From positions 5,456,001 to 5,520,000 of the forward strand of contig NZ_JADQDK010000001.1 in the NCBI RefSeq assembly GCF_019263705.2: a DNA stretch of 64,000 nucleotides, read 5' to 3'. Below, one piece after another: positions 24,082 to 31,570 of this stretch; within the stretch, counting starts at the first letter, position 1; every line of letters begins with the position of its first letter. Source of the stretch: Pseudonocardia abyssalis (lineage in GTDB: Bacteria > Actinomycetota > Actinomycetes > Mycobacteriales > Pseudonocardiaceae). The notes beneath the pieces are model-generated. The model was given only the letters and a program-made list of their open reading frames with translations, was not told the DNA's origin and did no database searches. The position numbers and the translations under genes were made by a program.

Positions 24082-24929
24082 TCCCCTCCAAGTTCGACTA
24101 CGTCAAGCCTGCATCCGTCGCGGAGGCGATCACGGCCCTGGAGCAGGGCGGGGACGACGCCAAGATCCTCGGCGGCGGCCAGAGCCTGATCCCGGTGCTC
24201 CGGCTGCGCCTCGCGGCGCCGTCGGTGATCATCGACCTCGGCGGGATCGCCGAGCTCCGTGGGATCCGCGAGGACGGCGACAAGATCGCCATCGGCGCGA
24301 TGACCGTCTACCACGACATCGTCCGGGACGACCTCGTCAAGCAGCACGTCAACCTGCTCGCCCAGGCCACGGAGACGGTGGCCGACAACCAGGTCCGCCA
24401 CCGCGGGACCCTCGGCGGGTCGCTGGCCCACGCCGACCCCGCCGGTGACCTGGGTGCGGTCGCGCTCGCTCTGGAGGCCGAGCTGGTCATCGCCGGTTCC
24501 GGCGGCACCCGCACGGTGTCGGCGCAGGAGTTCTTCGTCGACTACTTCACCACCGCCATCGGCGAGGGCGAGATCCTCACCGAGATCCGGTTCCCGAAGT
24601 ACACCGGGTGGGGCAGCCACTACGAGAAGTTCAACCGCACGGCGCAGGCCTGGTCGATGTGTGCGGTCGCGGCGGCCATCAAGGTCGACGGCGGCACCAT
24701 CTCGCAGGCCCGCGTCGGGCTGACGAACATGGGCACCACGCCGATCCGCGCCACCGGCGTGGAGCAGGCGCTCGTGGGCCAGGCCGCCACCGCGGACTCG
24801 ATCCGCGCCGCGGCCGAGCGTGCGACGGAGGGCACGGCGGCACCGAGTGACGCCGACGCCGCCGCGGACTACCGTGAGCACCTGGCCAAGGTGCTGACCG
24901 GCCGCGCGGTGCTGGCCGCCGCGGGCTGA
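24078..24929 (+). CDS. coxM: Molybdenum hydroxylase FAD-binding medium subunit (CoxM-like)
   Basis: FAD-carrying subunit, 283 residues, passing electrons from the [2Fe-2S] subunit to the respiratory chain or another acceptor. The two FAD motifs of the family are clear: ILGGGQSLIPVLRLR (near 32-46) and RGTLGGSLAHADPAGDL (near 110). GTG 24078 overlaps the large-subunit TGA (GTGA). A GC-rich hairpin 18 bases after its stop (24948-24978) separates it from the CoxG-like gene, possibly lowering that gene's expression. Confidence 0.93.
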   Translation: MIPSKFDYVKPASVAEAITALEQGGDDAKILGGGQSLIPVLRLRLAAPSVIIDLGGIAELRGIREDGDKIAIGAMTVYHDIVRDDLVKQHVNLLAQATETVADNQVRHRGTLGGSLAHADPAGDLGAVALALEAELVIAGSGGTRTVSAQEFFVDYFTTAIGEGEILTEIRFPKYTGWGSHYEKFNRTAQAWSMCAVAAAIKVDGGTISQARVGLTNMGTTPIRATGVEQALVGQAATADSIRAAAERATEGTAAPSDADAAADYREHLAKVLTGRAVLAAAG

Positions 24930-24947
24930 CGCTCGTACCGATTCGCA

Positions 24948-24978
24948 GACGCCCGTCCCGGCCACCGGGGCGGGCGTC
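24948..24978. terminator. Hairpin between coxM-like and coxG-like genes
   Basis: GACGCCCG-T-CCCGG / CCGGG-G-CGGGCGTC forms a 13-bp stem with one mismatch and a three-base loop. It lies 18 bases after the medium-subunit stop and 19 bases before the next ATG. No T-run. Likely an intra-operon attenuator. Confidence 0.6.
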
Positions 24979-24997
24979 TGTCTCGTGAGGAGACCCC

Positions 24998-25729
24998 ATG
25001 CAGTTGGAGAACAAGTTCACCATCGAGGCACCCATCGAGAAGGCGTGGGTCGCGCTCAACACCCCCGACATGATCGCGCCGTGCTTCCCGGGCGCCACGC
25101 TCACCGAGTACGAGGGCGAGTCGTTCAGCGGCACCGTCAAGGTGAAGCTGGGCCCGATCTCGCTCACCTACAAGGGCAAGGGCACCTACATCGACCGCGA
25201 CGATGCCAACCACACCGTGAAGATCGAGGCCAGCGGTCGCGACTCCCGCGGCAACGGCACCGCGAACGCCACCGTCACCGGCACGATGGTCGCCGACGGT
25301 CCGAACAAGACCGCGGTCACGATGGTCACCGACATGACGATCACCGGGCGCCCCGCGCAGTTCGGCCGCGGTGTCATCTCCGACGTCGCCGACAAGATCA
25401 TCGGTCAGTTCGCGGCGTGCGTGGCGAAGAAGCTGTCGCCCGAGGCGGAGGCCCCCGCGGAGTCCGCCCCGGCCCCCGTCGCCGACGCCCCGGCCGGCAC
25501 GAACGGCACCGCGGCCGCGGGCCCGGCCCTGTCGTCGACCCCGGCGTCGTCCGGTGTCACGGCCACCGCGCCCGCCGCGCGGCAGTTCACCCCGATGAAG
25601 AGCGAGATCGACGCGATCGACCTGCTCGACACCGCGGGTTCGCCCGTCCTCAAGCGCCTCGCCCCGGTCCTCGGCGGCGGCGCGCTGCTGTTCCTGATCG
25701 TCTTCCTGATCCGGCGCGCCCGCGCCTGA
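24998..25729 (+). CDS. coxG: CoxG-like SRPBCC protein with C-terminal membrane anchor
   Basis: A 243-residue protein. Residues 1-145 are the SRPBCC fold of the CoxG family (FTIEAPIEKAWVALNTPDMIAPCFPGA). A long Ala/Pro-rich linker follows (about 150-190), then a tail-anchor membrane helix (LGGGALLFLIVFLIRRARA) at the extreme C-terminus. CoxG proteins tether carbon monoxide dehydrogenase to the membrane and have been shown to bind and carry menaquinone between the enzyme and the membrane; a matching electron-export role for this hydroxylase is inferred. ATG 24998 follows GTGAGGAGA. It is the last gene of the operon, closed by a strong terminator at 25743. Confidence 0.88.
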   Translation: MQLENKFTIEAPIEKAWVALNTPDMIAPCFPGATLTEYEGESFSGTVKVKLGPISLTYKGKGTYIDRDDANHTVKIEASGRDSRGNGTANATVTGTMVADGPNKTAVTMVTDMTITGRPAQFGRGVISDVADKIIGQFAACVAKKLSPEAEAPAESAPAPVADAPAGTNGTAAAGPALSSTPASSGVTATAPAARQFTPMKSEIDAIDLLDTAGSPVLKRLAPVLGGGALLFLIVFLIRRARA

Positions 25730-25742
25730 GCAGCACCTCGGT

Positions 25743-25780
25743 GAACGGGCCGGTCCGACGACGTCGGCACCGGCCCGTTC
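25743..25780 (+). terminator. Terminator after the molybdenum hydroxylase operon
   Basis: Perfect 12-bp arms GAACGGGCCGGT and ACCGGCCCGTTC around a 14-base loop, starting 13 bases after the coxG-like stop; the arms are followed by TGCGTCC. It serves as the operon end in front of a repeat region. Confidence 0.7.
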
Positions 25781-25790
25781 TGCGTCCGCC

Positions 25791-25882
25791 CCGCGAGTCG
25801 CTGTTCCTACGCCCGCGAGTCGCGAGATCTCCGCCCCCGAGTCGGTGTACGACTCGGGGGCGTGGAAACAGCGACTCGCGGG
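25791..25882. repeat. Palindromic mosaic repeat (AACAGCGACTCGCGG family)
   Basis: The 92 bases contain, from the ends inward, CCGCGAGTCGCTGTTCC and its inverse GGAAACAGCGACTCGCGG, and in the middle a perfect 13-bp hairpin CGCCCCCGAGTCG-GTGTA-CGACTCGGGGGCG (25832-25862). A related 27-mer occurs at 48983-49009 inside a coding sequence. It lies between two operons and touches the stop of the AlkB-like gene. Probably a REP/MITE-like element that may also end transcription from both sides. Confidence 0.7.
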
Positions 25883-25883
25883 A

Positions 25884-26528
25884 TCAAGTCAGGCCGGACA
25901 CGCGCAGCGTGATGTTGAGCCGGCCACCCGCCAGGCCCGTGTCGGGCACGTCGTCGGCGGGCAGCAGCTTCGGGACGCCGTGGTGGGCGAGGCGGGCCGC
26001 GTCACCGAAGACCACCAGGTCACCGGAGCGCAGCTCGATGTCGGTCCACGGGCGGCCGCGGGTCTCGGTGTTGCCCAGCCGGAACAGGCACGGCGCGCCG
26101 ATGCTCAGCGAGACGACCGGGTCGGGGGCCGACTCGTCGGCGTCGCGGTGCAGGCCCATGCGGGCGTCGGCGGCGTAGTGGTTGATCACGGCGATGTCGG
26201 GGCGGTAGTCGCGCCCGTCGCCGTAGGCGTCGCGGACGGCGTCGCGGCCGAGGTCCCCCATCCAGTCCGGGAACGCGGTGACCGCCGACCCGTCCTGGTC
26301 GTCACGGGTGCGGGAGTAGCGGTAGGGCAGCCAGTGCCAACCCAGGCACACGGCGCGGACCGACATCCGCCCGCCGTTCGGCAGCGTCGCGGCCCGGATC
26401 CCCGGTCCCTCGGCCGCCCACCCGCGGCAGGCCGTGACGAGGGCCCGCTGGTGGTCGAGGTCGAGCCAGTCCGGGACGTGCACCGCGCCCGGCGCCAGCA
26501 CGCGACGTTCGCGGGGGAAGAGTCCCAT
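25884..26528 (-). CDS. AlkB-like 2OG-Fe(II) dioxygenase (DNA/RNA alkylation repair)
   Basis: A 214-residue AlkB-family oxygenase that would remove alkyl lesions from bases using 2-oxoglutarate, Fe(II) and O2. Visible: INHYAADARMGLHRDADES (the HxD iron ligands), SLSIGAPCLFRLG, and RLNITLR, the 2-oxoglutarate-binding Arg. ATG 26528 shares its A with the TGA of the upstream oxygenase gene (TGATG), so they form one translationally coupled operon. Residue pattern is that of actinobacterial AlkB. No ada/alkA gene is nearby. Confidence 0.88.
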   Translation of the reverse strand: MGLFPRERRVLAPGAVHVPDWLDLDHQRALVTACRGWAAEGPGIRAATLPNGGRMSVRAVCLGWHWLPYRYSRTRDDQDGSAVTAFPDWMGDLGRDAVRDAYGDGRDYRPDIAVINHYAADARMGLHRDADESAPDPVVSLSIGAPCLFRLGNTETRGRPWTDIELRSGDLVVFGDAARLAHHGVPKLLPADDVPDTGLAGGRLNITLRVSGLT

Positions 26529-27223
26529 CAGCGCGCGTCGTGGAAGATCACGCCGAGCACATGTCGGCTGCCGCCGTGCACCGCGCTGACGCCGTGCCGC
26601 AGCTGCACCCGGCTCCAGCCGCGCGCACCGAGCCGGGGGCGGTGCCGGACGGGGAACACGATCGCGTCGCCCTGCGCCGGCCGCAGCACGACCGGTCGGG
26701 ACTGCCGGCGCGGCCGCTGCTCCACGAACACGCTCTCCCCTCCGGTGAAGTCCTCGTCGGGACGGCTGAGCATCACCGCGACCTGCAGCGGGAACGTCAG
26801 ATCGCCGTAGACGTCCTGGTGCAGGCAGTTGTAGCCGCCCGGCCCGTAGCGCAGCAGCAGGGGGGTCGGTCGGGTCTGGCCCGCGTCGGCGCACTCGGCC
26901 CGCAGCGCGTCGAGCGTCGAGGGGAACGCGCGTTCGCCGAGCCGCTCCGCCCAGCGGTTCGCGACCTCCGCGAGCGGCGGGTAGAGCGTCTCGCGCAGGT
27001 GCTGGACCAGCGGCGGGAGCGGGTCGGCGAAGTAGCGGTAGCTCCCCTCACCGAACGAGTGCCGGGCCATGACGACGGTGCTGCGGAAGCGGGCGTCGTC
27101 GTCGAACAGCGCGACGGCCCCGGCGCACTCGTCCGCGGTGAGCAGGCCGGGGAGGACGGCCACGCCGTCGGCGTCGAGACGGGGGCCGGGGTCCGGGACC
27201 GCGAGGATGCGCACGGCGTCCAC
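26528..27223 (-). CDS. 2OG-Fe(II) oxygenase family protein (COG3826-like)
   Basis: A 231-residue iron/2-oxoglutarate oxygenase. Iron ligands and context: YNCLHQDVYGDLTFPLQ (HxD) and later LRHGVSAVHGGSRHVLGVIFHDA (distal His and Arg). Members of this family are often encoded next to ada/alkB genes and are presumed to act in alkylation resistance; the substrate is unproven. GTG 27223 has GGAGG six bases upstream. First gene of a two-gene operon with the AlkB-like enzyme, divergent from the P1 peptidase gene (94-base gap that contains TGACC-TG-GGTCA). Confidence 0.85.
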   Translation of the reverse strand: MDAVRILAVPDPGPRLDADGVAVLPGLLTADECAGAVALFDDDARFRSTVVMARHSFGEGSYRYFADPLPPLVQHLRETLYPPLAEVANRWAERLGERAFPSTLDALRAECADAGQTRPTPLLLRYGPGGYNCLHQDVYGDLTFPLQVAVMLSRPDEDFTGGESVFVEQRPRRQSRPVVLRPAQGDAIVFPVRHRPRLGARGWSRVQLRHGVSAVHGGSRHVLGVIFHDAR

Positions 27224-27317
27224 CGTGGCACCTCCCGCGGGTCCGCTCCGGCGGGAATCGGACGCTTGGTCGTCGTCGCAGCCGTCGCGGTCGACTGACC
27301 TGGGTCAGGATGGCGTC

Positions 27318-28379
27318 ATGCGTCCCGGACAGCACAACGCCCTCACCGATGTCACCGGTCTGCGGGTCGGGCACGCCGCACTCGACGGCCCCGGAGCGCT
27401 CAGCGGCACCACGGTCGTGCTCGCCCCACCCGGCGGTGCCGTCGGCGGCGTCGACGTGCGGGGGTCCGCCCCCGGCACCCGCGAGACCGACCTGCTCGAC
27501 CCCGGCGCCACCGTGCAGCGCCTGCACGCGATCCTGCTGACGGGGGGCAGTGCGTACGGGCTGGCCGCGGCGGGCGGGGTGGTCGCCCGGCTCGAGGCGG
27601 CGGGGGCCGGGTTCGAGGTACCCGGCGGCGTCGTGCCGATCGTCCCGGGTGCGGTGCTGTTCGACCTGGGCCGCGGCGGCGACTTCGCCGCCCGTCCGGA
27701 CGCCGCGCTGGGTGCCGCCGCGTACGACGACGCCTCTGACGGGCCGGTGCGGCAGGGCGCGGTCGGCGCGGGGACGGGGGCCGTCGCGGGCGGTCTCAAG
27801 GGCGGCGTCGGCACCGCGAGCGTCGTGCTCGACGGCGGTGCGACGGTCGCCGCGCTCGTCGTCCTCAACGCGGTGGGCTCGGCGCTCGACCCCGCCACCG
27901 GCGTGCCGCTCGCCCTGCGGCTGGGGCTACCGGGGGAGTTCCCGGAGATCACGGTGGACGAGACCGCCCGCGCCGTGCTGCGGGAGCCGCGACGACCCCC
28001 GGAGCCGGGCACCGCCACCACGCTCGTCGTCGTCGCCACCGACGTCGAGCTGGACAAGGCGGGCTGCCGGCGCCTGGCGACGATGGGGCACGACGGGCTC
28101 GCCCGAGCCGTCTCGCCGGTGCACACGATCATGGACGGCGACGTCGTCTTCGGCCTGTCGACCGCTGCCCGCCCGGCGGCGGGACCGCCGGAGATCTTCG
28201 CGCTGCAGGCCGCGGCGGCCGACGTCGTCTCGCGGGCGACCGTGCACGCCGTGCTCGCCGCGGAGTCCGTCGGCGGCTGGCGCGGCTACCGCGACGTGGT
28301 CGGCAGCAGCGCCCTGAGCACCCGGCCCGCGCGGTCGCCGTCGGGCTCCTCGCCGGTGATCACCTCGAGGTACACGTAG
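27318..28379 (+). CDS. P1-family (S58/DmpA-like) peptidase
   Basis: N-terminal-nucleophile peptidase of the DmpA/P1 family, 353 residues: LTDVTGLRVGHA start, LTGGSAYGLAAAGGV, and AGGLKGGVGTASV, where the Gly-Thr is the expected autocleavage site giving two chains. Substrates of the family are N-terminal D- or L-amino-acid amides; this one is undefined. ATG 27318 is preceded by AGGA. The natural family end, near GWRGYRDVV, is followed by about 25 extra residues that read through the start of the convergent TetR gene's 3' end (94-base overlap), suggesting loss of an original stop. Confidence 0.85.
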   Translation: MRPGQHNALTDVTGLRVGHAALDGPGALSGTTVVLAPPGGAVGGVDVRGSAPGTRETDLLDPGATVQRLHAILLTGGSAYGLAAAGGVVARLEAAGAGFEVPGGVVPIVPGAVLFDLGRGGDFAARPDAALGAAAYDDASDGPVRQGAVGAGTGAVAGGLKGGVGTASVVLDGGATVAALVVLNAVGSALDPATGVPLALRLGLPGEFPEITVDETARAVLREPRRPPEPGTATTLVVVATDVELDKAGCRRLATMGHDGLARAVSPVHTIMDGDVVFGLSTAARPAAGPPEIFALQAAAADVVSRATVHAVLAAESVGGWRGYRDVVGSSALSTRPARSPSGSSPVITSRYT

Positions 28380-28870
28380 GACTCGACGACCCGGACCACG
28401 GTGTAGGCGAGGTCGTCGACCGGGACCGGGCTGTGCAGCAGGCCCGCGGCGATCTCGGCGTCGATCATCTCGTGCACCAGCGCGATCAACCGCTGCTGGT
28501 ACCCGCCGGCCCGCATCGTGAGCAGCCGCAGCGCGAACTCCCCCTCCTCGGCCAGGAACCGGTGCATGCCGGGGTGGGCGAGGACGTCGTGGACGAAGCG
28601 GGTGAGCGTCTCCGCGAGCGGGGCCCCGTCGGGCGGGCGGGCCAGCGTGCGTTCGGTGAGCGACCAGATCACCTCGCGAAGCAGCAGTTCGCGTGAGCCG
28701 ACCCAGCGGTAGAGCGTGGCGCGATTGACGCGCAGCTCGGCGGCGAGCGCCTGCATGTCCAGCCGCTGCCCGTCCTGGAACGTGCGACGGGCGAGGGAGA
28801 ACGCGTCGAGCGCGGTGGGGCGTTCGGCGGTGCCCCCGGCGAGCCGGCGCTGCAACGGTGTGGCGGACAC
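28286..28870 (-). CDS. TetR-family regulator (QsdR-like)
   Basis: A 194-residue repressor-type regulator: helix-turn-helix in MQALAAELRVNRATLYRWVG (near 39-58) and a C-terminal domain like that of QsdR regulators (FLAEEGEFALRLLTMRAGGYQ). GTG 28870 has GGAGAGG upstream. It is divergent from the esterase gene; the 123 bases between contain four half-sites GCGACA/TGTCGC (28919-28971), the likely operator for itself and the esterase. Its 3' end overlaps the P1 peptidase gene by 94 bases on the other strand. Confidence 0.85.
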   Translation of the reverse strand: MSATPLQRRLAGGTAERPTALDAFSLARRTFQDGQRLDMQALAAELRVNRATLYRWVGSRELLLREVIWSLTERTLARPPDGAPLAETLTRFVHDVLAHPGMHRFLAEEGEFALRLLTMRAGGYQQRLIALVHEMIDAEIAAGLLHSPVPVDDLAYTVVRVVESYVYLEVITGEEPDGDRAGRVLRALLPTTSR

Positions 28871-28918
28871 GGGTCCTCTCCGGTGGCGTTGACGCGGTCT
28901 GTGAGCCAGCTCATACTA

Positions 28919-28971
28919 GCGACATAGAAGCGCCTCTGTCGCATCGACGCGACAGACGACTGATGTGTCGC
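28919..28971. promoter_or_regulatory. Multi-half-site operator between TetR and esterase genes
   Basis: Pattern GCGACA (28919) - 12 bases - TGTCGC (28937) - 6 bases - GCGACA (28949) - 11 bases - TGTCGC (28966). The central TGTCGC-ATCGAC-GCGACA is a compact dyad. Position and symmetry fit a TetR binding site controlling both divergent genes. Confidence 0.55.
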
Positions 28972-28993
28972 ACGATCTCGACGAGGAGAGCGC

Positions 28994-30076
28994 ATGAGCA
29001 CCGACACCACCGTGGGCACCGCCCCCGGCCGCCTGGGCGACCCGTCCCTGACGATCGGCACCGACCCGCGGGCCGACCCCCGGATGGTCGCGGTGTTCGC
29101 CGCGCTGGGCATCGACGGGCACGCCGACGGCGCCCCGCTCGGCCCCGACGCACCGCGCGAGCAGCTTCTCGGGTTCGTCGAGGCGGTGGAGGTCGGGTTC
29201 GAGGGGCTGTTCGCCGCGCTGGCGCAGGACGCCCCGCCGGTCGACGGCGTCAGCGAGGAACTGGTCACGATCACCGGCGACGGCGGGCACGAGATCCGGC
29301 TCCACGTCCACCGGCCCGACGGCGTCGACGGGCCGGTGCCGTGCATCTACCAGGTGCACGGCGGCGGGATGGTCATGCTGGCGGCCGAGGGCCCGCTGTA
29401 CACGCACTGGCGTCGGCGGCTCGCCGCTGCGGGCAACGTCGTGGTGGGCGTCGAGTACCGCAACGGCGGTGGGGTGCTCGGGGCGCACCCGTTCCCGTCC
29501 GGACTCGACGACTGCGTCGCGGGGCTGCGCTGGGTGCACGCGCACCTGGCGGAGCTGGGCGGCTCGCACGTCGTGGTGACGGGCGACTCGGGCGGGGCCA
29601 ACCTGTCCCTCGCGCTGGCGCTCCGGGCGAAGCGGGACGGCTGGGCCGACGAGATCGCCGGCGTCTACGCGCAGTCCCCGTACATCCTCGGCTCGTGGGC
29701 CGAGGTCCCGGCGGAGCTGGCGTCGCTGCGGGAGAACGACCGGTACTGGCTCAACGTCTCACTGTTCCCGGTGCTGGGAGCCGTCTACGACCCCGACGGC
29801 GCACACGCCGCCGATCCGACGTGCTGGCCGTACGCCGCCGGCGTCGCCGACGTGGAGGGGCTGCCGCCGCACGTCATCGCGGTCAACGAGCTCGACCCGC
29901 TGCGCGACGAGGGGCTGGCCTACCACCGCCTGCTGCTCCGGGCCGGGGTCAGCTCGGTCGGGCGGACCAACGCCGGGCTGTGCCACGTCGGCGAGATCCT
30001 GTTCCCGACCGCGTTGCCGGACGTCTACGCCGCGGCGGTGCGGGACGTGGCGGGGTTCGCCCGCTCACTGTCCTGA
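28994..30076 (+). CDS. Alpha/beta-hydrolase (HSL-like carboxylesterase)
   Basis: A 360-residue hormone-sensitive-lipase-type esterase. Oxyanion-hole motif VHGGGMV (near 120), nucleophile elbow GDSGG (near 197), acid in AVNELDPLRDEG (near 300) and catalytic His in GLCHVGE (near 333). Cytoplasmic, no signal. It hydrolyses small acyl esters or lactones; substrate unknown. ATG 28994 follows GAGGAGA. Divergent from the QsdR-like regulator with a shared multi-site operator, so it is probably induced by a ligand of that regulator, which could also be the substrate. Confidence 0.85.
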   Translation: MSTDTTVGTAPGRLGDPSLTIGTDPRADPRMVAVFAALGIDGHADGAPLGPDAPREQLLGFVEAVEVGFEGLFAALAQDAPPVDGVSEELVTITGDGGHEIRLHVHRPDGVDGPVPCIYQVHGGGMVMLAAEGPLYTHWRRRLAAAGNVVVGVEYRNGGGVLGAHPFPSGLDDCVAGLRWVHAHLAELGGSHVVVTGDSGGANLSLALALRAKRDGWADEIAGVYAQSPYILGSWAEVPAELASLRENDRYWLNVSLFPVLGAVYDPDGAHAADPTCWPYAAGVADVEGLPPHVIAVNELDPLRDEGLAYHRLLLRAGVSSVGRTNAGLCHVGEILFPTALPDVYAAAVRDVAGFARSLS

Positions 30077-30090
30077 GGCCCACCCCTCGT

Positions 30091-30113
30091 CGCCGGGGGC
30101 TCAGCCCCCGGCG
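30091..30113. terminator. Bidirectional hairpin between esterase and moaD
   Basis: Perfect 10-bp arms CGCCGGGGGC / GCCCCCGGCG around TCA. The loop TCA is itself the moaD stop codon (minus strand), and the arm encodes moaD's last residues. Serves as a compact convergent terminator. Confidence 0.6.
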
Positions 30114-30370
30114 AAGGGGGGCAGCACGTCGAGCACGGCGCCGGCGCCCAGCACCGTCGAGCGGTCGCGCACGGCCACCTCGTCGAGCAGGAAGCTGCAG
30201 CGGTCGAGCACCGTGCCGAACCCCGGGCCGTGCTGCGCGCGCAGCACGGTGAGGGCGTCGGCGACGGTGGCGTCGGCGGGGAGCTGGACCTTCTCCGTCT
30301 CCACCCCCGCCGCCGAGCGGGCGGCCGCGAAGTAGCGGACGGCGACGGTGGTGGTGGTCACGGTGGCCAT
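30101..30370 (-). CDS. moaD: MoaD/ThiS-family sulfur carrier
   Basis: An 89-residue beta-grasp sulfur carrier, the small subunit of molybdopterin synthase. It shows VAVRYFAAARSAAGVE at the start and ends in PPFAGG; the terminal Gly-Gly is thiocarboxylated in MoaD proteins. Six bases upstream of its start is the end of moaA, so the two form an operon. The large subunit MoaE is not in the window. It helps make the cofactor that the molybdenum hydroxylase needs. Confidence 0.85.
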   Translation of the reverse strand: MATVTTTTVAVRYFAAARSAAGVETEKVQLPADATVADALTVLRAQHGPGFGTVLDRCSFLLDEVAVRDRSTVLGAGAVLDVLPPFAGG

Positions 30371-30376
30371 CCTCCC

Positions 30377-31438
30377 TCAGCCGCCGATCGCGCTCATCGG
30401 ACGGTCCGGCTGCAGAAAGCCCGGGTCGTCGATGCCGTGGCCGGCGAGCTTGCCCCACATGGCGTGGCGCCAGGTGTCGGCGATCTCGGTGTCGGAGCTG
30501 CCGCCGCGGACCATCGCGCGCAGGTCCGTCTCGGTGCGGGCGAACAGGCACGAGCGCACCTGGCCGTCGGCAGTGAGGCGCGTGCGGTCGCAGGCGCCGC
30601 AGAACGGGCGCGTGACCGAGGCGATGACGCCCACCGCGGCCGGTCCGCCGTCGACGATCCAACGCTCCGCCGGGGCCCCGCCACGGGCGACGGCGTCGGG
30701 CGTGAGCGTGAACTCGGCCTGCAGCTTCTCCAGGATCTCGCCCGCGGTGATCATCTCGGTGCGCTCCCAGCCGTGCTGGGCGTCGAGCGGCATCTGCTCG
30801 ATGAAGCGGAGCTCGTAGCCGCCCTCGACCGCGAAGCGCAGCAGGTCGCAGGCCTCGTCGTCGTTCATCCCGCGCAGCAGCACCGTGTTGATCTTCACCG
30901 GGCCGAGTCCGGCCTCCCGGGCCGCGACGAGGCCGTCGAGGACGTCGGAGAGGCGGTCGCGGCGGGTGATGGTGGCGAAGCGCTCGGGGCGCAGCGTGTC
31001 CATCGAGACGTTGAGCCGGTTGACGCCCGCGGCCGCCAGCGACTCGGCACGGCGCGCGAGGCCGATGCCGTTCGTGGTCAACGAGATGTCGGGGCGGGGC
31101 TCCAGCGCGGCCGACGCCGACACCAGACCCTCCAGTCCCTTGCGCAGCATCGGCTCGCCGCCGGTGAACCGCAGCTCCTCGATGCCGAGGTCGCGCACCG
31201 CGATGCCGATCAGGCGCATCAGCTCGTCGTCGGTGAGCTGCTCGTCGCGCGGCATCCAGTCGAGGCCCTCGGCGGGCATGCAGTAGGAGCAGCGCAGGTT
31301 GCAGCGGTCGGTCAGCGAGATCCGCAGGTCCGTGGCGACCCGCCCGAAGGTGTCGATCAGGCGGGCGTCGTCGGGCCGGGCCGGGTCTCGGGTGGTGGCT
31401 CCACGCACTGCGGGGAGGCCGAGCTCGGAGGGCGTCAC
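30377..31438 (-). CDS. moaA: GTP 3',8-cyclase MoaA (molybdenum cofactor biosynthesis)
   Basis: Radical SAM enzyme for the first step of molybdopterin synthesis. The SAM-cluster motif is CNLRCSYC; the C-terminal cluster appears as FCGACDRTRLTADGQVRSCLF; the protein ends in the required Gly-Gly (SAIGG). Start uncertain: GTG 31438 gives 353 residues with a normal N-terminus, while an in-frame ATG at 31471 would add 11 residues; neither has an ideal ribosome-binding site. It forms an operon with moaD. The 132 bases upstream hold no other gene. Confidence 0.92.
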   Translation of the reverse strand: MTPSELGLPAVRGATTRDPARPDDARLIDTFGRVATDLRISLTDRCNLRCSYCMPAEGLDWMPRDEQLTDDELMRLIGIAVRDLGIEELRFTGGEPMLRKGLEGLVSASAALEPRPDISLTTNGIGLARRAESLAAAGVNRLNVSMDTLRPERFATITRRDRLSDVLDGLVAAREAGLGPVKINTVLLRGMNDDEACDLLRFAVEGGYELRFIEQMPLDAQHGWERTEMITAGEILEKLQAEFTLTPDAVARGGAPAERWIVDGGPAAVGVIASVTRPFCGACDRTRLTADGQVRSCLFARTETDLRAMVRGGSSDTEIADTWRHAMWGKLAGHGIDDPGFLQPDRPMSAIGG

Positions 31439-31570
31439 CCCCTCAGCGTAACCGGCCCGTGACTCGGCCATTCGGCCCCCGACCTGCGAAAACGGGTGCC
31501 TCCGCAGACGCGGACCCGATCTCCGTTCCGCGCCGCAGATACCCGGTTCTCCGGCTGTCCGAAAGGTGAG

